Notes under the pieces: model-generated
What the model was told of the DNA's origin: nothing
The model's database searches: none
What the model saw: the letters and a program-made list of their open reading frames with translations, nothing else
Assembly: GCA_037892935.1 (NCBI GenBank)
Contig: JAYXKI010000009.1
Span: forward strand, 62,001 to 126,000
Reading direction: 5' to 3'
DNA length: 64,000 nucleotides
DNA from: Phlebopus portentosus
Taxonomy: Eukaryota > Basidiomycota > Agaricomycetes > Boletales > Boletinellaceae
Part shown: piece after piece, positions 56,710 through 64,000 of the stretch
How the letters are laid out: every line of letters begins with the position of its first letter
Numbering within the stretch: the stretch's first letter is position 1
Made by a program: the position numbers and the translations under genes

Positions 56710-58203
56710 ATGGCCTCTAAACCGACGGGCACGACGACGACGACGGCATCTACGAGCCCTGTACGGAATGCGTTGGGTGTGCTTGGAGCCCGGCTGACAC
56801 GGGTGCTGAGCCGGGAAGGGGAGCAGGATCCGAGCCGGGTTGTGTCTGTTGGGAAGCCCCGGGGGTCGGACGTGGACAGCACTAAGACAGTGAGTGCTAG
56901 TGCGGCAGTGAAGGTCGGTCTTCCGGGCGTCCTCGGTGCAAACGGTGAGTGGAGCGAGCAGCACACTTTGTTTTATAGAGGGAGAGATCGTCAGGAACGA
57001 ATCGTCGCAAGGGATAGGATAGATAAGGACGGACGAGTCTCTGTTATCATCGCGCCCACTGCTTCTCTCTTATCCTCATCATGACAGAAATACAATCACT
57101 AAACAACTCCCACTCCCCAGTCCGCGGCCGCGAAACAGTATGTTACTCCTCTTCTTCTCTCCACAATCATTCATACAGCGTCCATGTCCAGTTCTCCACA
57201 GGCAGAGGCGGCGCAGGTAATATACACCGCTCCCATTCTCGCGATGCAGGTACTCCCACATCCCCGCCGCCAGCAGGCCGCGAGGCGAGCCCAACTCGCG
57301 AGCCTATCACGCATCTAGGCCGCGGTGGTTTGGGTAACTTCCGCGATCCCTCCAGACCTCGTGAGCACGGTAAGTTTTCCCCTTTGAAGGGCGGGCGGTG
57401 ATTCTTCTATCGTTCGGTCAATTCGGCCGAAAGGTGCTTGTATGCACATCGCTTCCAGTCATGCTAATCTACCTCCTCATATGACCAGCCGTAGACCCGA
57501 AGGATGTGATATACGAACATGAAGTCATCGAGCACTCAGAGGAATCTCCGCACCATTTCGTATGTCCACACTCTTACTCGTCGCCAAGATATTTGACTGA
57601 TAGACACGTCTTTGCAGTCTATCGGTAGAGGCGGGGCAGGGAATATTAAAACGACTCCCGAGCACTCCCAATCTCGCGAGCGTTCCCTCTCTTCAGAAGT
57701 CGATAGGTCCCTATCCCGCGGTCGCGGTACGCATACATCCACCTCTTTTCATCATATCACCGTTTCTAATCCAATACATTCATCATATAGCACTTCATTC
57801 CACAGGCCGGGGTGGCGCAGGCAACATAACCGCCGAGCCTCTCCAGGAAGAAACCGCCGACGAGCTCGAGCGGCGCGCCCACTCCCCGGACGCGCACCAC
57901 CCGGGCGAGCTGCACAGCACAGGGCGCGGCGGGCTCGCCAACGTCACCTCCTTCACCTCTCCCCCCGTCGAGCATCTCCACGAAGGACACGAAGAGGGCG
58001 AGGGCACGGGAATCGTCAGTTACGGACGCGGCGGCGCAGGCAATATCCGAGATCGCAGCGCGAGCAGGGGCGGAGGCCCGCGGAGCGCTAGTCGCGGACG
58101 CGGCGCGGGCGGAGAAGTCCCCGGCGGTGAGCATCATCACCCGGGACCGTTTGGCAAGCTCGTGGATCGCGTGAAGAAGCATGAGGTGGAGGTGAAGAAA
58201 TGA
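56710..58203 (+). CDS. DUF3602 (Par32-like) GRGGAGN-repeat protein
   Basis: Low-complexity, probably disordered cytosolic protein with six GRGG[AL][GA]N motifs (five of the GRGGAGNI or GRGGLGNF type and one GRGGLANV). This is the mark of the fungal DUF3602 family, which includes yeast Par32, a regulator of ammonium transporters. Two starts are possible: ATG 56710 (MASKPTGTTTTT) spliced over a 143-bp intron (56945-57087) into EIQSLNNSHSP, or ATG 57081 (MTEIQSL) inside that intron's end. Later introns at about 57370-57488, 57560-57617 and 57728-57806 place each motif in its own exon. It ends KKHEVEVKK with TGA at 58201-58203. The basic C-terminus (GKLVDRVKKHE) is typical. Confidence 0.85.
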
Positions 58204-58910
58204 AGGCGCTTCGATGCTTGGCTAGTTACTTATTATTCCTATGTACGCCCCCTCTTTCTCCCTGACGTTGTCTTGATACCCTCTGGGTTTCATGCTTCTT
58301 CCCATTTCCTCCCCTCTTGATGCCGTTCACGAATTCTTCCATCTCCAAGTTATGCTCCCGCTTCCCTTTTCCTCTCTTCTTTCCCTTCACCTCGTCCGTA
58401 CTGGCCCGCGCCAAATCGCGCTTCACGCGAACGACGAGACTTTCTGTAAGACAACTTCAAGCCCCCGAACGAAAGGAACCAAACACGAAACACTGAACTA
58501 ACGAAAGTAGTCTATAGTATGCCTTGTATTTCACTCTTTCCGTCTTTTTTTTTATCTTCCTTCAGAAATCCCAAAGTATTTTATCGTCCTCGTGTACGAC
58601 GTATATTGTCTAATTCTCTGATGAGTTGTGTAACCTGAAGAATGAACCACAATGAAAGAAGGTCGACAGACGTCTTCTGGCTTGCTTACTTTCTGCGACT
58701 CTTAGTTTGAACCATATGTATGAAGTCGTGAACTTTTTCAGCTGCTCGTCCCTCAACCTTCGAAAGAGACTTTCAGAATCGGTTGTTCGGTCGACAGTTT
58801 ACTCAAATACATAAATAACCATTAACCACAAGTGTACCGAAAGGTTGCTAAGCTTATGCGCACGCATGAACATGGATATCGAATAAAGATAAAAAAGACA
58901 GAATTCCAAT
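58204..58910. other. 3' region, no gene seen
   Basis: Downstream of the DUF3602 gene. Pyrimidine-rich, no further feature up to the tRNA. Confidence 0.45.
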
Positions 58911-59004
58911 TGGACTAATCCGGAATTGAACCGGACCCCTCTCGCATTTTGCATTTGTAGATCAATGCTAAGCGAGCGTGATAAACCAACTACACCATTA
59001 GCCC
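58911..59004 (-). tRNA. tRNA-Ala(AGC) with an intron
   Basis: On the minus strand GGGCTAA pairs with TTAGTCC as acceptor stem (one G-U), with A as discriminator. The D-arm is TGGTGTAGTTGG. The anticodon stem is CTCGC/GCGAG and the loop begins TTAGCA, giving anticodon AGC (58967-58969). About 19 bases then interrupt the loop right after position 37, the canonical site for eukaryotic tRNA introns. The T-arm is TCCGG-TTCAATT-CCGGA. All stems form, so the gene looks functional. Confidence 0.92.
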
Positions 59005-60139
59005 TTTCTGTGAACCACCATCGCTGACCATAACAATATTCATACAACGTTACGAGACAAAGCAAGTCGACGTTGAGAAAGAAGGCCCAACCCCTCCCGC
59101 AGCGCGGGAGGAGGTCGTGGCCTTTGATATGGACGCCCCGAGGTCTGGGAGGCGATAGAGCATGCTGTGACCAAAGCGCACTCAACGGCGGACATCATCC
59201 ACCGCCCAATCTACATACCTGGCTTTCCCCTCTGGACATGCTATCGAGGAGGCAAAGTGGGTCTGGCTTGAAAGACACCGTATCCCAGCTTCTACGCGCA
59301 GCTCCAAGCCTACGTCAGATATGTGGCACTGGTTGAACAGAAAGGGCATGCTAATGCATCCCCCGCATCAATTTCCGAATTCTCGAACCTCTCCAGAACA
59401 GCCAGGACAGATGACGGAAATGACTACGAATCGGAACGTACGAACGACCGAACGTGCTATGTCGTGACTGGGAGCTTCGATACGCTCATCTGCAACATTA
59501 TGCTGTGCTATGCCTAACCCCGCGCCGCGCTTTACATACCATAGCCATTGGAGTGTATATGTTCATCTATTTTTGCCTGCAGGAACCATCACTCATCGTA
59601 TGTATCGTACCTTTGTACGTACGTACATCGACGCTAAATGCTCCAGCCCACGAGACTCATGACCTCGGCATTTTGCGTGGAGAGCGGAGAACGTAATGCG
59701 TTGCTCAGATGTCGGGGCTGCCGGGTCTATAAATATACCAAGTCAACTGGTACTCTCCGGATCCGGCTACCGATTCTGATACTTGTTCTCCAGCTAGCTG
59801 TGCGTTCTGCGACAAGTTATGGCGCATTGTCTCGCCATTTCGCGTTTACTTCCACCTAACTGCGAACTGATCGGAGTTTACCCCTCGCATATTATATTCA
59901 AACCAGAGTGAGCGAAGAATGCAAGAAGAATTGCGAAATGCCAGCGCTGGTGGCAGAGTCATTTCTTTGTAACACACGATTTCAGGTTACAGAGTATAGT
60001 CACTTGCTCTCGCGTCCGCTCCAGGAAGGCCTATATAAACGAGCTACCTAGACACCTTCTTCAGCAGAACTTAGCTACATCTCTGAACTCACAAGTCTAC
60101 CAAACCGTACACATCTCTTCTAACTTCAACTCTACCGTC
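59005..60139. other. intergenic, right arm of the mirrored block
   Basis: Lies between the tRNA and the start of NTF2-like copy 2. No gene seen. Its 1135 bp compare with 1063 bp on the left arm. Confidence 0.45.
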
Positions 60140-60787
60140 ATGTCGGCCAACCCTGCCCTCCCTCCCCGTCTGGAGCACCTCTCCGATTGGGCAAAGCAGA
60201 ACCTTACAGAGCTCATCACCGCCGCGTCCAATGACGACTTCAACACCGCATTCGACCAGTTCATCTCGAAGCACGTCAAGAAGATCGTGTTCAACGATCG
60301 CGAGCTCACACGCACGGAGTACAAGCAGAGACTGCTGAAGGAGCGGCACAACTTTGTCGGCGCGACGATCAACATTCGTAATGTCGTAGAGGTTCCAAAG
60401 GTCGAGAAGGGTGGTGAGACGACTGAGGTGGGATTTTCTGATCTGGAACACGCGCAGACTTCCGTATGCTGAAGACATGATTTTCAGGCCTCCGGAAACG
60501 TCGGCCTCTTCTACAATGCTCAATACAAGGAGGGTCCGGGCCCCAGAAACCCTAACGGACCGAACTCGGACGTCTTCATCCCGCACGACATACACTCCTC
60601 TCTCAACATCGAGTAAGCTAGCATTTCCTTGTCGAGAACGTGTGTCTGACTCCGGACTGACACCTTACAAAGGGTCGAGCAGGACAGCAGTGTCCTCGGA
60701 CCGGTCTTCGAAGAGCGCCGTCGTGTCTTCAACCTTAACCAGGTTTACCTTGAAGACCAATTCAGCATTCAAGCTGCTAGCTCTTAG
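60140..60787 (+). CDS. small NTF2-like (SnoaL-type) protein, copy 2, 175 aa
   Basis: Exons 60140-60427, 60488-60612 and 60673-60787 sum to 528 bases. Start MSANPALPPRLEHL; conserved strings WAKQNLTELITAASNDDF, KIVFNDRELTRTEYKQRLL, GNVGLFYNAQYKEG, SLNIE and RRRVFNLNQVYLED. It is the paralogue of the gene at 51773-52388 with the same two intron positions and phases. It carries an extra Pro/Asn-rich insert (GPRNPNGPNSD). No catalytic residue is identifiable. TATATAAACGAG about 100 bp upstream (near 60032) is a good TATA box. Confidence 0.85.
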
Positions 60788-61259
60788 GCTTCTCGCGCTT
60801 CCACGTCGGTTAGTGCTTCCCAGAACAGGACCTCTCTTTCATCTTGCACACGGACGTTTGGAGGGCTGTAATAACTATGTAATCAGTTCTTGTCCTGTAA
60901 TCAATCCCAGAAATATATCGAAATCGAAGACACCTTATACTTATATATCTATATCATCCGCTCTTCATACATAAGTGTGCGCAGCACAAGTGTGACGCTC
61001 GTCACTCTGTTGCTTCAAATGGTCGACTGATACATTTATAAAGTGTAACCTTTATAACGGCAACGGAGCGATATCCTGAATAGATGACATTGCTTCGTAT
61101 TTAGCAGCTTCTAACCTTTAGATCAATATATCAAAGATGAGTCGAAGGAACTATTGAACGTACTTGAAGAAAGCTCGACCTTGTCTGCATCCAAGTACCA
61201 CGCGCCTTTAAACAATATTCCGCACAGATGCTATGTTGATAGTTACTCACAACCTGCAG
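60788..61259. other. intergenic between convergent genes
   Basis: No gene seen between the NTF2-like copy 2 stop and the end of the monooxygenase-like gene. Confidence 0.45.
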
Positions 61260-63728
61260 TCATATACAGTACTTATCATTGTACGTTGACATGTCCCCAA
61301 GCCAAAAGAACCGATTGGGACCCCTCGATACAGGAACAGAGTCGAGGAACTCGTAATTATCATCCTCCCGACGCGGGTGATGAAGTGTCTTTATTGCATG
61401 AAGACACGATCCTGGGTTTGGTATTTGAACGCATAGAAGTAAAGGAGTGAATTCGCTTGTGCAGCTTTGAAAATGACTACTGGCCTGGCCAGAGACCCAC
61501 GACACGACCTTCGGATTTGCCCATCCTGTACCACGATCGACACTAGTCAGTGTATACGGTCTGTCTTGATCAGATAGTGCACGTAGAAGATGAATCAGCA
61601 GACTTACAGTTTTGAAGAATTCCTTACAAAGAAAAAATGGTCAAACATTCAACCTCATGTGCCAAGTGATACTAGAGCGACACACCTCTAGGTACTCATA
61701 AATCATGAACAGCGTCCGACTTCGCTTCAATACTCTTCAGATGCTCACGCTGCATCTTCTTAGCCGCCTGTATAGCATACTCGACTTGCTTTTCTATCAT
61801 GATGAGCAAATTTCCAGAGAAGAAAGAATTTGGTCCTATCGGACATGGACCAGTTTGGGAACCCATCTACGCAGAGTGAAATGTAGATCTCTGGATGCGG
61901 AGTGGGCCGGTCCTTGAGTGTTTGACCTCCACGACCAATGATCGGGAATGATCGGTACTACGTATCATAATCTAAATACAATATTCAGCGGGAAAGTGAG
62001 TCGTAGGAGAATATCTGAAGGACATGCCCGTCGTGCAAATTATGACATCAAGTTCACGATGCGTTCCATCCACAAGTCCGATACCTGTTTCCGTGACTCG
62101 CTTTATGTAAGTTGGGACAAAGTCTACCTGTAGCGTTTCTGGAAATGTTCTCAAACAATTTGAAACCAGCGCGAATAAAAACACACGTTATCCGCTTCTG
62201 GAGTTCTGATGCTTACTATAACTTGTGAGTGAGGAAGGAATCGTGTTAGAAGAAAGCTTTCGAGTACGATGGTTTGCTATCCACGGTTCCTTTCGAAGCT
62301 TCGAACGCATATACTCTCTTGGACCGCTTTTTGCATATCAGATCCTTTGACTGACATCAAGTATGCAGGCTACACAGTATTTTGTAAGCACAGTTGACCA
62401 ATGGTAATATGAACCCGTTTGATACATATGTTCATTTCATGTTCGATCTCATGCCTGAAAAGGCACTTATAAAATACCGGATCCCTTAGTTTTTCATGAT
62501 CTTCACTGATGAACAGATCTATTTCAGACAATGAGCAAGGCGAAATCGTCACGCAGAGATAGCGAAACTTAAGATTAACTGGGGTTCCATGCCCCAGTGG
62601 TTCCGATGTTTTATGAGCGAAAAAGGGTGACGAGAACCAAGTTCTCCCGCGTATATAATTGTATAGGTGTTTAACCTGAGATTGCAAAGCTGGCCCTATT
62701 TGTGTCGTAAAGTCCTGAATGACTTGAAGTATCAGACAGAATCTACTATCATGGGGTGAGGCTACGTACGGAACCAATTACCCCCACACTTTTGCCCCCC
62801 CAGTCCGCGATACTACTATACCACCATCCGCTGTCGTCCACTGGCCACACGGCAGAGTGAAAAATCCTGCTTTTGAAGTCTTTAAGTCCTTCCATCTCGG
62901 CCAAGCCCATCGACTAAGAGATCCGACGGCCGCGAGAACGAAATCTGCCGTATCTTCCACGTCCTCATACTGCTCAGCACTTGATACGGGGCCCGTCGTA
63001 GTGCCCAGCATTGGCTTGCGTACCGGCCTACGAGGTTTCAAATTCCATTGTCCACTATGTTCATTGTAGTTTGCACGATAAGTTCGTGGTTCAGCTTGAT
63101 GTACCGCATCAACTTACATTTCTCAACGATACACTCTATTTCAGATCTGCGGACAAGGAGGGGAGTAAAATGCCGATCAGTCTGTCTTTAGTGATCAAGT
63201 TAGTCCCAAGTAATGGATGATGCGTTTCCTCTACCTTCTCTTCGAACGTGAACTGGTACTAGAACAATGCAGACATGAGCTATATTGTCCCGGTAAGCTA
63301 GTAAGAAACTCACGGAGTGAGCCGGAACGTCACAAGCAATCCCATATTTGCTTTAAGCTTCTGTTCAAGATGCCAGTGAAAAAAAAGCGTCATTTACAGG
63401 ATATATTTATTCGAAAACCGCGTTCCGCCGAATCTGGAATTCTTTTCATAGATAGCAAGATCGATGTTCTTCACCTGCTGCAAAAACCTTCAGACAAAAC
63501 TTAATGTCAGTCAGAACCAATCCCCACAAATTAATACTGGTCAGACCTTGTCCCAGCGAGAGTACCGCTGCAACCAGCTCCATTTACTACCACCTTGAAT
63601 GGCCTGCCTTCATCGATGCTCACCGTGCTTAGTTTGAAATCGGACTGAGTTATGTTCTCTGTCCGAGCACTATTTGTATTCGCGGAATCGTTCGGCGAAA
63701 TGACATCGACTTCGTCTGCTACAGACAT
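61260..63728 (-). pseudogene. flavin-containing (Baeyer-Villiger-type) monooxygenase, probably damaged
   Basis: The order of motifs follows fungal FAD/NADPH monooxygenases: KVVVNGAGCSG (FAD fold; start MSVADEVDV at 63728), RFLQQVKNIDLAIYEKN, CDVPAHSYQFTFE, TADFVLAAVGSLSRWAWP, VKHLYNYIRGRTWFSSPFF, RELDVIICTTG, LLIMIEKQVEYAIQAAKKMQ, CRSWYRMGKSEGRVVGLWP and GSCLHAIKTLHHP. Many introns are needed. Signs of decay: the usual NKYPG region reads NKYIL with an apparent 2-base insertion near 63415. The usual D-F-x-EYLE region near 61690 is out of frame. The NADPH-fold glycine motif reads VGVIGSD. One junction before GSCLHAI would need a GC donor. Unusual splicing could rescue some of these. Confidence 0.7.
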
Positions 63729-64000
63729 CTATTACGAGGAAGCCTTCTGAGTTGATGAGGGGCGACAAACACTGTGCGCCCTGAGGTATTGACTGGTTAA
63801 CACCGGTCTTCTTTGAGTCTTCCTGGGATTCTGGACGGAGAAAAGGATGGGCACTGGGAATGGTGACTTCCGACACGTCGTACGACATGAAGGGGAACTG
63901 GCTGAAGGACGCAGCAATGCACGACAACTTCCTTCATTTTTATATAAGGAATATGAAAGAATAATCGGCCCTGGCGAATTTATCACTTTAGGATATCCCG

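Noticed and set aside
58911..59004. Reading the tRNA as a pseudogene because of the interrupted anticodon loop
   Set aside because: The insert sits at the canonical intron position after base 37 and all stems pair, so an intron is the better explanation.

Overview
The window is nuclear DNA of a filamentous basidiomycete, most likely a mushroom-forming agaricomycete. The protein genes are cut by many short introns (mostly 50-60 bp). Gene content also fits: an over-long divergent G-alpha subunit, a DUF6533-type membrane protein, a Kre9-like GPI protein and a DUF3602 GRGGAGN-repeat protein. Exon coordinates were read by eye from GT..AG junctions and family resemblance; no search was run.

Layout. 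(1) 1-13526 is a nest of at least three LTR retroelements. A plus-strand chromodomain Ty3/gypsy element (A; integrase and 3' LTR at 11795-13526) is interrupted by a minus-strand Ty3/gypsy element (B; 1712-11794, with an upstream ORF, gag-protease, pol and a 3' ORF). B is itself interrupted, inside its 3' LTR, by a third, plus-strand element (C; 1-1711, 3' end only). (2) 13527-22020 holds a G-alpha gene, a DUF6533-like membrane protein and a voltage-gated K+ channel. (3) 22021-26823 is gene-poor with one unidentified split gene. (4) 26824-38131 holds RNA polymerase I/III subunit AC40, an F-box protein, an unidentified gene, a Kre9/GPI protein, an SDR oxidoreductase and a class II aldolase/adducin protein. 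(5) 38132-51493 carries a divergent pair of large housekeeping genes: a SET3-like PHD-SET chromatin protein and a HEATR5/Laa1-like AP-1 accessory protein. (6) 51773-60787 is a roughly mirror-symmetric block: two paralogous small NTF2-like genes point outward and two tRNA-Ala(AGC) sequences point inward, around a DUF3602 (Par32-like) gene. A TA-flanked MITE sits on the left arm. (7) 61260-63728 is a flavin monooxygenase gene that looks damaged.

How the parts relate. No metabolic cluster or defence system is evident. The host genes cover signalling, membrane excitability, transcription, chromatin and trafficking. The least conventional content is in the retroelement nest (ORFs outside gag/pol, a triplicated leader motif, a strong CGGCG bias, inactivating changes) and in the mirrored NTF2-like/tRNA block.
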